Source: Haloglomus halophilum
Lineage (GTDB): Archaea; Halobacteriota; Halobacteria; Halobacteriales; Haloarculaceae
DNA length: 64,000 nt
Direction of reading: 5' to 3'
NCBI RefSeq assembly: GCF_024298885.1
Contig: NZ_CP101166.1
Span: 3,471,149-3,535,148 of the forward strand
The notes under the pieces were generated by a model. The model was not told the DNA's origin. It saw nothing but the letters and a program-made list of their open reading frames with translations, and searched no databases. Positions 21,451 through 29,913 of the stretch are shown here, piece after piece; within the stretch, counting starts at the first letter, position 1; each line of letters opens with the position of its first letter. A program made the position numbers and the translations under genes.

Positions 21451-21509
21451 ACACGAACTGGGCGCCTGCCGAGGATAGGGCTTTTGTCCTCGCTGTGCCA
21501 ACTCCACGT
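21451..21509. promoter_or_regulatory. Divergent promoter region
   Basis: Box-A-like CCCTATCC (minus) lies about 25 bp upstream of the start at 21450. GGCTTTTGTCC (plus) lies about 28 bp upstream of the ATG at 21510. Both small membrane-protein genes would be driven from this 59-bp interval. Confidence 0.4.
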
Positions 21510-21608
21510 ATGGAAGAGAAGGACCTCCTGCTCACCATCCTGGGCGGGACGGCGCTGCTGATGTTCGTCACGGGTATCGTGCTGGTGCTCACCTCCAGCG
21601 GCGCCTGA
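21510..21608 (+). CDS. 32-residue single-span membrane protein
   Basis: MEEKDLLLTILGGTALL starts a 32-residue protein that is nearly all one transmembrane helix, ending LTSSGA. The coding frame is clean and has a box A at the right distance. Such micro-proteins often accompany respiratory or transporter complexes. A link to the neighbouring membrane protein at 21103 through the shared divergent promoter is plausible but unproven. Confidence 0.5.
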   Translation: MEEKDLLLTILGGTALLMFVTGIVLVLTSSGA

Positions 21609-21649
21609 CCGCAGGGATCCGGCCGATAGCCGGGGGGGCCCGCCCGGCC

Positions 21650-24094
21650 TCAGATCCCGTCTCCAGGCGGGCGGTCGTCCCGCTCCGACGGCGTATCTGT
21701 GTCGCGTGCCGACTGCTGGTTGCCGTCCTCGATGTCGTCCCCCTCGTCGTCCCGGTATCGCTGGCGGAGCCACGCCGCGACCCCGATCCCGGACAGCCCC
21801 GTCAGGACTCCCAACCCCGGCCCCGCGGCACCGGTCCCCCCGGAACCACTGGTCCCCTGGGAGTCGGGGTCTGCCGTCGGATCGACGGTCGAGGAGGGAA
21901 TCGGGGTCAGGTCGTCCGGGAGGTCCCGGTCGACGCTGATGCCGAGCTGCTCGGTGAACTCGTTGTTGAACGTCCCGAAGGCGTTGAACCGGTGGTAGGT
22001 CTCCAGCCAGCCGCCGGGGCCCTCGAACCGCGGGTAGAGGTCGGCGAGGTCGTCGCGGTCGAGCGTGAAATGCTTCCCCATGTGGGGTCGGCCGTCGAAC
22101 TCGTCGATGAGCGCCCGCTGGATCTTCGCCAGCGCGGGTTTGGCGACCCGGTCACGGACATCTCCCTTCGACAGCGACGGGTAGTCCTTGGACCAGATCC
22201 GTGGCTGCCGGGCGAGACTGGGAACCGGATACGGCAGTTCGACCATCGCCCGGGGTGCCGGGTCGTCGGCCTCGTCGAACTCCGGCGAGAGCATGTGGTG
22301 GGTGCCGTCGACGAACCGGATGCCCAGGGGGACCGGGAAGAAGATCTTCCAGTCCTTCTTCCGGCTCCGGTCCGGGTCGAACGGCTGGTCCTGCCTGATG
22401 TTCTGGATCAGTTCGGTGACCCGCTCGATGGCCGGGGCGAGGTTCTCGAGCGGCACCGCGACGGCGGTGGAGATGGCGTCCGGCGGCGGTGCTGGCGGGA
22501 AGTTCTTCCGGTCGCGAAGCCGGCGGAGGGCGATGTACGAGGCCGTCCGCCACCAGCCCTTCCGGAAGGGGCCGTCCCCGTCCGGTGGCGACCCGCTCGT
22601 CCGCCCCTCGAAGAAGTTGTTCCGGAGCGACTTCGCCCAGTTACCTCGCTTCCGTGCACCCCTCCCGAACGGGTGGGGGACCTCCACGGGTGTCGCCTCC
22701 GCGAAGTCCTGCTGTTCGTTCTTCGGGCGCTCGGGCGGCCAGCGGTCGTCGGGAAGGACCTCGCTCCAGTTGTCCGGCTTCTCCTTCGGCGGGACCCGCC
22801 GTTTGCGGACCTCCAGGCAGATGGGGTCGTCGGGGTCGGACCCCAGTCGGTCCCGCTCGCCCTGGATGGTCGCCAGGTTGACGAACAGCCGGAGGTGACG
22901 CGTCCTGTTGCCGGTCTCCGGGTCCTCCGTGAGGAACTTCATCGGGGGGTTCCCGTCGTCGTCCGTGCGGAGGTCGTCCAGCAGACCCTGGTCCGGGGTA
23001 GCGAGCTTGGGGTCCTCGAACTCGTCGTAGGCGCTTTCGAGCCGCCGGACGCGTGGCACCTCCTCCACCCAGTATGCGTCCCGTACCTGCAGCGTGTAGT
23101 GGAACACGTTGCCCATGCAGCCGTAGCCGACCACCGCGGAGTGGAACACGTCGTCGTCCTGGATGAGGCGCATCTCGTGCTCGCCGGCATCGGCCTCGAA
23201 CTCCTCGCGGTCGGTGATGCCGTCCTCCGGCTCGATGCGGAACAGCTGGACGATGGGCGCGCCGCTCCGGGCCTCGGGGACCGTCGCGATCTCGACCGAC
23301 CGGACGGCATCGGAGACCGCACCGAGGTTCAGGCCCGTCCCGTGGGTGCCGGTGTTGATCGCCCCGGCGATGGTCTGTCCGTCCCAGGCACCCATGTTGG
23401 TGAGTGCCTTCCCGGGCGCCGGCCCGTCCGTGTCACCGAGGGTCGGCAGGATGTCACGGTTGAGCCGCTTCAGTATCGTCCCGCCCTTCAGCCGCGCGAG
23501 GTTCGACTTCTCGGCGCGCAGGGGGATGTTCCCGGTCGATTCGGGGGCGAACACGTAGGTCGTACCCTCGGTGGACTTCTCCTCGTCGACCTGCAGGTAG
23601 CCGTGTTCGCCGGGGCCGTGGCTCAGCGTCCCGCTGTCGTTGCGAAGCCGCCGGAGGTCGATGTAGCTGGACGACGGTTCGGCGGCCTTCGAGTGGGAGT
23701 GGCCGGAGCCGACGGACCGGATCTCCGCGTCCGCCCCGTCCACGTCCAGCATGTTCACCATCGCCTTCCGCAGCTGGGTCTTGTTCTCCGGCTCCAGCCG
23801 AGTGGAGTCCTCCTGGACGAAGTCGTCCAGCCAGTTGGCCCACCGGACGCCGCCGGTGCTTCGCAACCCCTCCTGCTCGCCGGGGCGGGTGTCGGATGCC
23901 TCGCCGGGGTTGTCACCGGGCCGGGTGTCGGGCTCCGGTGCCCCCTCCGGTGGCTCCTTCCGCCGCTCGAACCCCAGCTGTGGCGTGACGAGTTCGCGCT
24001 GCGAGAACGGGAGGTAGTCGAACCCCCGGTCGGTCGCCACCTCCCGCATCGTGAAACTGTCCTTGTCGGTCAGACTCCTGAGTGAGATCGCCAT
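21650..24094 (-). CDS. FAD-linked oxidase of the aldonolactone-oxidase type with C-terminal membrane anchor
   Basis: This 814-residue protein has a PCMH-type FAD-binding domain: IRSVGSGHSHS near residue 125, then IAGAINTGTHGTG near residue 255, matching the flavin-contact motifs of L-gulonolactone and arabinonolactone oxidases. The C-terminal oxidase-like half includes YHRFNAFGTFNNEF (about 713). A Gly/Ser linker, one hydrophobic helix (LGVLTGLSGIGVAAWL) and a charged tail of about 40 residues follow. No signal peptide is visible. It is the last gene of a three-gene operon, 42 bp after the propeller gene. The substrate is unknown; a sugar acid, lactone or alcohol is plausible. Confidence 0.75.
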   Translation of the reverse strand: MAISLRSLTDKDSFTMREVATDRGFDYLPFSQRELVTPQLGFERRKEPPEGAPEPDTRPGDNPGEASDTRPGEQEGLRSTGGVRWANWLDDFVQEDSTRLEPENKTQLRKAMVNMLDVDGADAEIRSVGSGHSHSKAAEPSSSYIDLRRLRNDSGTLSHGPGEHGYLQVDEEKSTEGTTYVFAPESTGNIPLRAEKSNLARLKGGTILKRLNRDILPTLGDTDGPAPGKALTNMGAWDGQTIAGAINTGTHGTGLNLGAVSDAVRSVEIATVPEARSGAPIVQLFRIEPEDGITDREEFEADAGEHEMRLIQDDDVFHSAVVGYGCMGNVFHYTLQVRDAYWVEEVPRVRRLESAYDEFEDPKLATPDQGLLDDLRTDDDGNPPMKFLTEDPETGNRTRHLRLFVNLATIQGERDRLGSDPDDPICLEVRKRRVPPKEKPDNWSEVLPDDRWPPERPKNEQQDFAEATPVEVPHPFGRGARKRGNWAKSLRNNFFEGRTSGSPPDGDGPFRKGWWRTASYIALRRLRDRKNFPPAPPPDAISTAVAVPLENLAPAIERVTELIQNIRQDQPFDPDRSRKKDWKIFFPVPLGIRFVDGTHHMLSPEFDEADDPAPRAMVELPYPVPSLARQPRIWSKDYPSLSKGDVRDRVAKPALAKIQRALIDEFDGRPHMGKHFTLDRDDLADLYPRFEGPGGWLETYHRFNAFGTFNNEFTEQLGISVDRDLPDDLTPIPSSTVDPTADPDSQGTSGSGGTGAAGPGLGVLTGLSGIGVAAWLRQRYRDDEGDDIEDGNQQSARDTDTPSERDDRPPGDGI

Positions 24095-24136
24095 CCCGTG
24101 GTCACCTCCGTGTCCGCGCCGTTCGTCTCGGTATGT

Positions 24137-25426
24137 TCATCGCTCGACCACCCGGACGGTGCCGCCGTGTCCATCGGCCCTCGGCCCGACTGGCTCCCCT
24201 CCGATGAGTGCATCGTCGGCGGCTACCGCCGCGGCCGTCGCCCGCCGGGGCGGGCCGGCAGCGTCGACCGGCTCCGTAGCGGCCCGCTGCCAGCCTCCGC
24301 TCCGTCGCTGGAACAGGTGTGCCGCTCCGGCCGGGGACATCGCCCCCCGTCGGTCGCGCGGGGTGCTCGCCACGACGATGGCGGTGTCGCCATCGAGCGC
24401 GACCGCACGGCCGAACCGGTCGTCGCTCTGCCCGTCCGTGGCACGGAGTCGTGCCGCCCGTCGCCATCGGCCGCCGGTCTGCTCGACCAGGTACGCCGCC
24501 CCCGCCCGGTAGCCATCGGCGGTCGTCTCGCCTGGGGCCCCGACCAGCACACGGCCCTCGTCCAGCGCGAGCGCTCGTCCGAAGCCCCCGCCCTCGTCGC
24601 TGGTATCGTGCTGATCCCACGGCGTCAATCGGGTCGTCTCGGTCCATCGGTCCCCGGTCCGCGTGTACACGAACGCCACCCCGCTACCGGGCGCCGTCCC
24701 GTCGCGTCCCAGCCCGCCGATGACGGCGGTGCCGTCGTCGAGTGCGACCGCGCGCCCGAACCGGTAGCTGTCCTCGTCCGGGGTCAACCGGGCCTGCTGG
24801 GACCAGTCGCCGCCGGAGCGCGTGAAGACTGACGCGGCGCCGGCACCGACCGCCGCGCCGTCGTCACGTCGCCCAGCCCCGACGACGGCGGTATCGCCAT
24901 CGAGCGCGACCACGCTCCCGAACCGGTCGGCTCCGGTCGGTTCCGACGGCGTCAGCGTGGCCGTCCGGGACCACCCCTGCTCGCCGCGCTCGAACACCGT
25001 CACCGAGCCCGTCAGCCCATCGTCGCCGGGTCCCAGCGGGTCGCCGATGAGCGCCGTCCCGGCGTCGAGCGCGACACTGGCTCCGAATCGATTGCCGTCC
25101 CTGCCCGGCGTGAGTCGCCCGGCGCGCGTCCAGTCGCCCGCCTCTCGGGTGAAGAGGAACGCGGCCCCGGTGGGCAGGTCATCGACCGTTTCCGCCCCGG
25201 CGGCGCCGACGAGCGCCGTCCCGCCGTCGAGTGCCAGCGCGCCGCCGAACCCCTCGGCGGACCCCTCGCCGGCGAGTGTCCGCCGTCGCGCACCCCGCAC
25301 CCGTCCCACGGCCGCGTCGTCGACGTACCGCCCGACCAGGGGCGCCGCCCCGAGCGACGCGAGCAGGTCACGGCGGCTCGTGTGCGGGCCCCGCAGGGCG
25401 CCGCGGAGACCGCTCGGCCACCGCAT
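24137..25426 (-). CDS. FG-GAP repeat beta-propeller protein with TAT signal
   Basis: This 429-residue protein has a TAT motif (TSRRDLLASLGAAPLVG, RR near 18-19) and then seven repeats of the pattern FGxAVALDGxTAxVGA, for example FGRAVALDDGTAVIGG, each followed by a variable Trp/Thr-rich loop (RWTETTRLTP). This suggests a seven-bladed propeller outside the cell, related to integrin-alpha-like FG-GAP domains, with the canonical Ca-binding loops largely absent. It lies between the beta-repeat gene and the FAD-oxidase gene in one operon, so it may be a scaffold or recognition partner. That link is inference. Confidence 0.75.
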   Translation of the reverse strand: MRWPSGLRGALRGPHTSRRDLLASLGAAPLVGRYVDDAAVGRVRGARRRTLAGEGSAEGFGGALALDGGTALVGAAGAETVDDLPTGAAFLFTREAGDWTRAGRLTPGRDGNRFGASVALDAGTALIGDPLGPGDDGLTGSVTVFERGEQGWSRTATLTPSEPTGADRFGSVVALDGDTAVVGAGRRDDGAAVGAGAASVFTRSGGDWSQQARLTPDEDSYRFGRAVALDDGTAVIGGLGRDGTAPGSGVAFVYTRTGDRWTETTRLTPWDQHDTSDEGGGFGRALALDEGRVLVGAPGETTADGYRAGAAYLVEQTGGRWRRAARLRATDGQSDDRFGRAVALDGDTAIVVASTPRDRRGAMSPAGAAHLFQRRSGGWQRAATEPVDAAGPPRRATAAAVAADDALIGGEPVGPRADGHGGTVRVVER

Positions 25427-25504
25427 CAGCGCCCACCCCCGGCGCTCATCGTGTCGCCACCTCGACAGCCCTCACCCCCACCGCTCATTGTGTCGCCACC
25501 TCGT
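25427..25504. repeat. 39-bp tandem duplication across the 3' end of the beta-repeat gene
   Basis: Positions 25427-25465 and 25466-25504 align over 39 bp with about six mismatches; both contain GTGTCGCCACCTCG. The second copy includes the stop codon and last coding codons of the gene starting at 26444; the first is an extra copy in the spacer before the propeller gene. The length is 13 codons, so it keeps frame. Confidence 0.7.
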
Positions 25505-26444
25505 CGCCGTCCACCAGCACCGTCCCGTTCGGCTCGACCCGCAGGGCCACGTTGCCGTCCTCGTCGGTCAGCACGATGCTCCGGCCGGTCAACCGCTCCC
25601 CGGTCGGAGCCGACTCCTCGAGCCGGATTGCCGGAACCCCGTCGCCGTCCTCAATCACCAGCCGGCCGCTGTCGTCGAGCCGGATGGCGCCCGCCGTGTC
25701 GCCCCGTGTATCGACCAGTTCGATCGCGCCACTCTCTGCACCGCTACCGAGCGCATCATCCACCCCATCGGGTGTCGTCACCGGCTCCTCCTGCACGCCG
25801 TCGGTTCCACCGATGCCGTCGTCATCGGTCCCTCCGGTGAGGCCGCCACCGCCGTCGCCGGAGTCCTCCCTCCCGCCGGCTCCGAGCGTCAGTGTGGCCG
25901 TCTCGGCGTCCAGCTCGCAGGTTCCGAGCCCGTAGCTGTTGTTCGCCGTGACGGTCCCCGGTTCGCCGATGCCGACCCTGCCCGCGCCGACGCTGATGGT
26001 GGCGGTCCCCGCGTCGAGCCGTGCCATCTCGATGGAGGGTCTGGACTGCTGGGCCTGGAGCAGTGAGATGCTCCCGTGCTCGCGCCGACTCCCCACGCTC
26101 ACCCGCGCGTCGCCGGCGTCCATCGCCAGCGAGACCTGGTCCGCCCAGGGTGACTGACCGTCGTTCAGCGATTCCTCCGGTGGTGACAGCGCGCTGATGT
26201 ACACGTCGTCGGTGATCCGACCGTCGTCTGTCCGCGGTCGCTCGCCGAGGACCGACACCGTCATCGACTGGAGCACGTTGACCGGGTCGCCGCCGATATC
26301 CTGCCCCGTACCGCCACCGAGGCGGAGCGTCGCCCTGCTGGCGCTCAGGTCGACCGTCGGCTCCCCCCCGTCGCCGACCGTTATCTCGGTATCCCCGATG
26401 ATCGTCGTCCGGTCCTCGCGGACGACGATATCAGCTTTTGCCAT
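25485..26444 (-). CDS. Repetitive beta-rich protein of unknown function
   Basis: This 319-residue acidic protein contains at least four copies of a motif resembling xLDAxTATLxLGAG: VDLSASRATLRLGGG, LAMDAGDARVSVGS, ARLDAGTATISVGAG and CELDAETATLTLGAG. A Gly/Asp linker (about 205-245) and a C-terminal part with IRLDDSGRLVIEDGDG and GNVALRVEPNGTVLVDGDEV follow. It looks like a beta-solenoid or trimeric fibre. There is no signal peptide or membrane segment. It heads the operon with the propeller and the FAD oxidase. The ATG at 26444 follows a box A at 26465-26475. Confidence 0.6.
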   Translation of the reverse strand: MAKADIVVREDRTTIIGDTEITVGDGGEPTVDLSASRATLRLGGGTGQDIGGDPVNVLQSMTVSVLGERPRTDDGRITDDVYISALSPPEESLNDGQSPWADQVSLAMDAGDARVSVGSRREHGSISLLQAQQSRPSIEMARLDAGTATISVGAGRVGIGEPGTVTANNSYGLGTCELDAETATLTLGAGGREDSGDGGGGLTGGTDDDGIGGTDGVQEEPVTTPDGVDDALGSGAESGAIELVDTRGDTAGAIRLDDSGRLVIEDGDGVPAIRLEESAPTGERLTGRSIVLTDEDGNVALRVEPNGTVLVDGDEVATQ

Positions 26445-26464
26445 GTTTCCTTGCTCTCGGATTC

Positions 26465-26475
26465 ACACTTAATTC
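26465..26475 (-). promoter_or_regulatory. Box A promoter for the three-gene oxidase operon
   Basis: On the minus strand GAATTAAGTG lies about 26 bp upstream of the ATG at 26444. It appears to drive the beta-repeat, propeller and oxidase genes together, since the following spacers are 58 and 42 bp and lack clear box A sequences. Confidence 0.5.
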
Positions 26476-26563
26476 TACGGGAGGTCGATGTTCCGTGCCA
26501 ATCCGTCCGCCACTCCGCGCTACTCCCCCCGTCACTTATGTGCGTCCGTGCGCGGTCGCTGGT

Positions 26564-26764
26564 ATGAAGCTCGAGGTCGAGCTCCCGGACAAGTACGGCG
26601 AGAAGCTGGAGGAGATCGAGACCGTGGAACCGACCATCAGGGAGCAGATCGAGGTGGAGGTGCTGCCGCAGGTGCTCCGGCTCATCAACGACGGCTACCG
26701 GCAACTCGACGGTACGGACCCGGTCGCACCACGGGTCGAAGCGGGCGAGGACTCCGAGGACTGA
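26564..26764 (+). CDS. Small conserved acidic protein
   Basis: This 66-residue protein starts MKLEVELPDKYGEKLEEIE, has an amphipathic helical core (REQIEVEVLPQVLRLINDGYRQL) and ends in an acidic tail. It has no Cys or membrane segment. It is divergent from the oxidase operon. Function is unknown; a small regulator or subunit is possible. Confidence 0.55.
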   Translation: MKLEVELPDKYGEKLEEIETVEPTIREQIEVEVLPQVLRLINDGYRQLDGTDPVAPRVEAGEDSED

Positions 26765-26961
26765 GCGTCAGTGTGTCACGCTACCGGCGTGTGTCACTGA
26801 CGGCAGGTGGCCGTGCATCTACGAGATATCTATGGAACGTTCTCGTTCTCCATCGAATGGCTGGGATAGCCCCTGGAACGTGCGGGTAGTTGTCGGAATA
26901 TCGTCAGAGATCGGAAGCCGAGGTTCGGGAAGACGAACGGAGACCGGTATCGAGAGGGGTC

Positions 26962-28770
26962 TCACTCCTCGTCGACGCGGCGGACGGCCTTCCGGTGACC
27001 GCCGTCGGTCTTGACCTCACCGCCGTCCGCAGCGACCTCGTCGCCGCCGTCGGCGGCCAGCTTCTGCGCCTCGAACCACTGGAACTCGCGGCCGAACATG
27101 CCGTCGTCCTTGAGGTTCCACGGGTCGGCGTCCTCGAGTTCGGGCCCCTCATACCAGGACTGGACCATGTTCCACGCCCAGATGAGCTGGCCGATACCGA
27201 TGAGGAACGCACCCACCGTCGAGATCTGGTGGAGCGTCGTGACCTGCGCGAGCGGCGCGATGGCGCCGTCGAACTGGTAGGTGGCGTACCGGCGCGGCAT
27301 GCCCAGGTATCCCAGCACCAGGAACGCGAAGAACGTGATGTTGGTGCCGATCATCGAGAGCCAGAAGTGCCACTTCGCGAGCGTGCGCTGGTACATCCGG
27401 CCCGTCACGATGGGGAACCAGTAGTAGAGCGCGCCCATGCCCGCGAAGGCGATCATCCCCATGACGATGTAGTGGAAGTGCCCGACGACGTAGTAGGTGT
27501 CGTGGAGCACGAGGTCGATCGGGATGGCGGCGAGGAAGACCCCCGTGATGCCGCCGATGATGAAGTTACTGATGAACCCGATGCAGAACAGCATCGGCGC
27601 CGTCAGGCGCAGTTTGCCGTTCCACATCGTCGTGATCCAGTTGAAGGTCTTGACCGCGGATGGTATCGCGATCGCCAACGAGACCGCCATGAACGACGCC
27701 CGGATGCGCGGGTCGATGCCCGTGCTGAACATGTGGTGGGCCCAGACGCCGAAGCTCAGGACCCCGATAGCGAGCGTGGAGTAGACGACGAACTTGAAGC
27801 CGAACAGCTTCCGGCCGGAGAACTTCGGCAGGATCCACGAGACCAGCCCCATCGGGGGCAGGACGAGGATGTACACCTCGGGGTGGCCGAAGAACCAGAA
27901 CAGGTGCTGCCAGAGGATAGGGGAGCCGCCGTCCACGGCGAAGAACGCCGTCCCGAAGTTCCGGTCCAGCAGCAGCATGATGAGCGCGCTCCCGAGCAGC
28001 GGGAACGCGAACAGGATGAGCGCGGACTGCGTGAGGACGGTCCAGCTGAAGATGTCCAGGTTGGCCCAGTTCACGTCGTCGCCGCGCTCGGTGAAGATGG
28101 TCGCGATGAAGTTGATCGCACCCATCGTCGCCGAGACCCCCGTCAGGTGGAGGCCCAGCAGCATCAGGTCCACGCCCGCGTTGGCCTGCTCGGCCGACAG
28201 CGGCGTGTACATCGTCCACGAGGTCTGTGCCGGGTCGATTCCGATACCGAGCGGCGCGGTGAAGAACCCGGCCCAGATGAGGATGGCGCCCGGTGGGAGC
28301 AACCAGAACGCGATGGCGTTGATACGGGGGAACGCCATGTCGTCGGCCCCGATGAGCAGCGGGATGAAGTAGTTCGAGAACGCCGCGATGATCGGCGTCC
28401 CGAACAGGAACAGCATCGTGATGCCGTGACTCGTCAGCAGGCTGTTGTAGAACTGGGCCTGCATGATGTCGAAGCCCGGCGCCGCCAGCTCGGCACGCAT
28501 CAGGAGGACGGCCGCCCCGCCCCAGAAGAACGCGATGAGCGCGTAGATGCCGTAGAGGATGCCGATGTCCTTGTGGTCGACGGTGGTGAACCACCGAACG
28601 ATGCCTGCGGGTTTCTCCGCGTGCCCGCCGCCGTAGCCCGAACCGCTGATCGTACTCGCTCCCCCGAGCGGGGTGTACGAGCGCCAGTCCTCCATGCGGG
28701 CGAGGAAGCCGGCCACTGCGACCAGCAGGACCCCCATGAGGACGGTCAGCGCGAGCTGTTCTCCTGCCAT
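26962..28770 (-). CDS. coxA: Heme-copper cytochrome c oxidase subunit I (A-type)
   Basis: This 602-residue protein is the catalytic core of an aerobic terminal oxidase. The TTVDHKDIG start, the low-spin heme His (SLLTSHGITMLFLFG), WFFGHPEVYILVLPPMG (CuB His plus the cross-linked Tyr and the A1-type Glu), WAHHMF (CuB), the K-channel Lys in AIPSAVKTFNW and GHFHYIVMG (heme a3 and a ligands) are all visible. About 12-13 helices are predicted. It reduces O2 to water and pumps protons, with CoxB and CoxC nearby. ATG 28770 is chosen over the upstream TTG. Confidence 0.96.
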   Translation of the reverse strand: MAGEQLALTVLMGVLLVAVAGFLARMEDWRSYTPLGGASTISGSGYGGGHAEKPAGIVRWFTTVDHKDIGILYGIYALIAFFWGGAAVLLMRAELAAPGFDIMQAQFYNSLLTSHGITMLFLFGTPIIAAFSNYFIPLLIGADDMAFPRINAIAFWLLPPGAILIWAGFFTAPLGIGIDPAQTSWTMYTPLSAEQANAGVDLMLLGLHLTGVSATMGAINFIATIFTERGDDVNWANLDIFSWTVLTQSALILFAFPLLGSALIMLLLDRNFGTAFFAVDGGSPILWQHLFWFFGHPEVYILVLPPMGLVSWILPKFSGRKLFGFKFVVYSTLAIGVLSFGVWAHHMFSTGIDPRIRASFMAVSLAIAIPSAVKTFNWITTMWNGKLRLTAPMLFCIGFISNFIIGGITGVFLAAIPIDLVLHDTYYVVGHFHYIVMGMIAFAGMGALYYWFPIVTGRMYQRTLAKWHFWLSMIGTNITFFAFLVLGYLGMPRRYATYQFDGAIAPLAQVTTLHQISTVGAFLIGIGQLIWAWNMVQSWYEGPELEDADPWNLKDDGMFGREFQWFEAQKLAADGGDEVAADGGEVKTDGGHRKAVRRVDEE

Positions 28771-28792
28771 GGTCAACGGTGAGGACTGCGCC

Positions 28793-28802
28793 GTTAGAAA
28801 GG
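28793..28802 (-). promoter_or_regulatory. Box A promoter of coxA
   Basis: On the minus strand CCTTTCTAAC lies about 27 bp upstream of the ATG at 28770, so coxA probably has its own promoter. Confidence 0.45.
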
Positions 28803-28917
28803 TTGCGTTCCCGACGCGACGTGCACGCTGTCTCGCGATTCCGAACTCCCAGCTCGGGGGTGTCAGGAACGGTTCGAACGGGTCCGGCTGTCGAGGAAGG
28901 TGACCGCGGAGAGGATA

Positions 28918-29256
28918 TCAGGCGTGCGATTCGTCGTGTGCCTCGTCCGCCGGCGTCTCGGGACTCGCCTCCTCGTTCGCGCCCGCCTCCTCGCTCAGTT
29001 CGAGGCCCTGCTCCTCCAGCTCCTGCTCCGCCTCGGAGACGGCCTTCCCGGAGACGTACGTCAGGAATGCCAGTGCGACGAACGGGACGATGAGGAGACT
29101 GAGCTGGATGGCGGTGTTGACCGGACTCGAACCGAACGGGTTGATCAGCACGAACACGACCACGAAGAAGAGGATCATGCCGAGCGGGATGGCGTTGACC
29201 ACGAGGTCGAGCAGGGTCTCGCGGTCGAACGTCTTCGCCTCCGATTCGCTTGCCAT
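28918..29256 (-). CDS. Oxidase-associated small membrane protein (DUF6684-like)
   Basis: This 112-residue protein starts MASESEAKTFDRETLLDLVVNAIPLG, has two transmembrane helices (ILFFVVVFVLINPFG, AIQLSLLIVPFVALAFL) and an acidic C-terminal tail (EEQGLELSEEAGANEE). I recall this family (DUF6684) as a regular companion of haloarchaeal oxidase clusters. It lies between coxA and coxC on the same strand. An assembly or structural role is likely but unproven. Confidence 0.7.
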   Translation of the reverse strand: MASESEAKTFDRETLLDLVVNAIPLGMILFFVVVFVLINPFGSSPVNTAIQLSLLIVPFVALAFLTYVSGKAVSEAEQELEEQGLELSEEAGANEEASPETPADEAHDESHA

Positions 29257-29330
29257 ACTGGTGGGTTCCCGGGGACGAACTACAACCTTTCCTTTCGCCG
29301 CGGGGCGGTTCCCCGCGCACTGCCCCCGGC

Positions 29331-29843
29331 TCAGGCCGGGAAGGCCTCGGTGTCGTCGCCGCTCCCCATCGCCGAGACGACGACCGCACCGACCGTGGCG
29401 ACGAGGCCGGCACCGACCACCGAGAACCCACGGAGTACGATGCCGTCGGCCTGTTCGACGGCGGTCAGAATGGGGTCGACCGCCAGCGGGACCTGCGTGG
29501 CTACCATCCAGACGCCGACGGCGACCAGCATGACCCCGAGCGCGCCGGCCACCCGCCACGGCCGGTCGGTGTAGCCGGCTTCGTGCGTGATGCCGGCCAC
29601 GCTGGCGACGAACAGCACGAGTCCGCCCACGGCGAGCGGGTAGACGCCCATGAAGACCCCGACCTCCGAGACGGTCAGTCCGAGCGCCACGACCAGCGGC
29701 CACGCGCTCACCCGCGTCGGCCCGTCCTCGGTGCCGTCCGGGGTCGGGCGTGGGTCGGGGGCGTCGGTGGACCGTGGCTCGGGCGCGTCGTCGACATCCG
29801 TACCGGTGAAGGCCGACGATTCCTGCGACGAACGCTCGTCCAT
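29331..29843 (-). CDS. Oxidase-associated membrane protein (DUF7541-like)
   Basis: This 170-residue protein has a charged, Pro/Asp-rich N-terminal tail of about 45 residues and then four hydrophobic helices starting WPLVVALGLTVSEVGVFMG, ending GSGDDTEAFPA. Proteins of this form sit beside coxC and DUF6684 genes in Halobacteria. It is likely an accessory subunit or assembly factor of the oxidase. The ATG at 29841-29843 is preferred because upstream residues are Arg/Pro-rich and unlike it. Confidence 0.65.
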   Translation of the reverse strand: MDERSSQESSAFTGTDVDDAPEPRSTDAPDPRPTPDGTEDGPTRVSAWPLVVALGLTVSEVGVFMGVYPLAVGGLVLFVASVAGITHEAGYTDRPWRVAGALGVMLVAVGVWMVATQVPLAVDPILTAVEQADGIVLRGFSVVGAGLVATVGAVVVSAMGSGDDTEAFPA

Positions 29844-29913
29844 ACCACATCGAGGGACGCGGCGCTCAAATGGCCGTCGGTAGCGGTCGGGAGGTGGTAT
29901 CGAGGAACGGCGA

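Noticed and set aside
21650..21900. PGF-CTERM sorting signal at the FAD-oxidase C-terminus
   Set aside because: The hydrophobic helix resembles one, but it is followed by about 40 charged residues, whereas PGF-CTERM signals end just after a short basic cluster.
24167..24600. Repeated Arg/Pro-rich frames opposite the propeller gene
   Set aside because: These mirror the FG-GAP repeats on the other strand and have no independent start or domain signals.
26890..28782. Long plus-strand frame opposite coxA
   Set aside because: Composition is Arg/Glu/Gln-rich without domains, while the opposite strand carries every cytochrome oxidase ligand motif.
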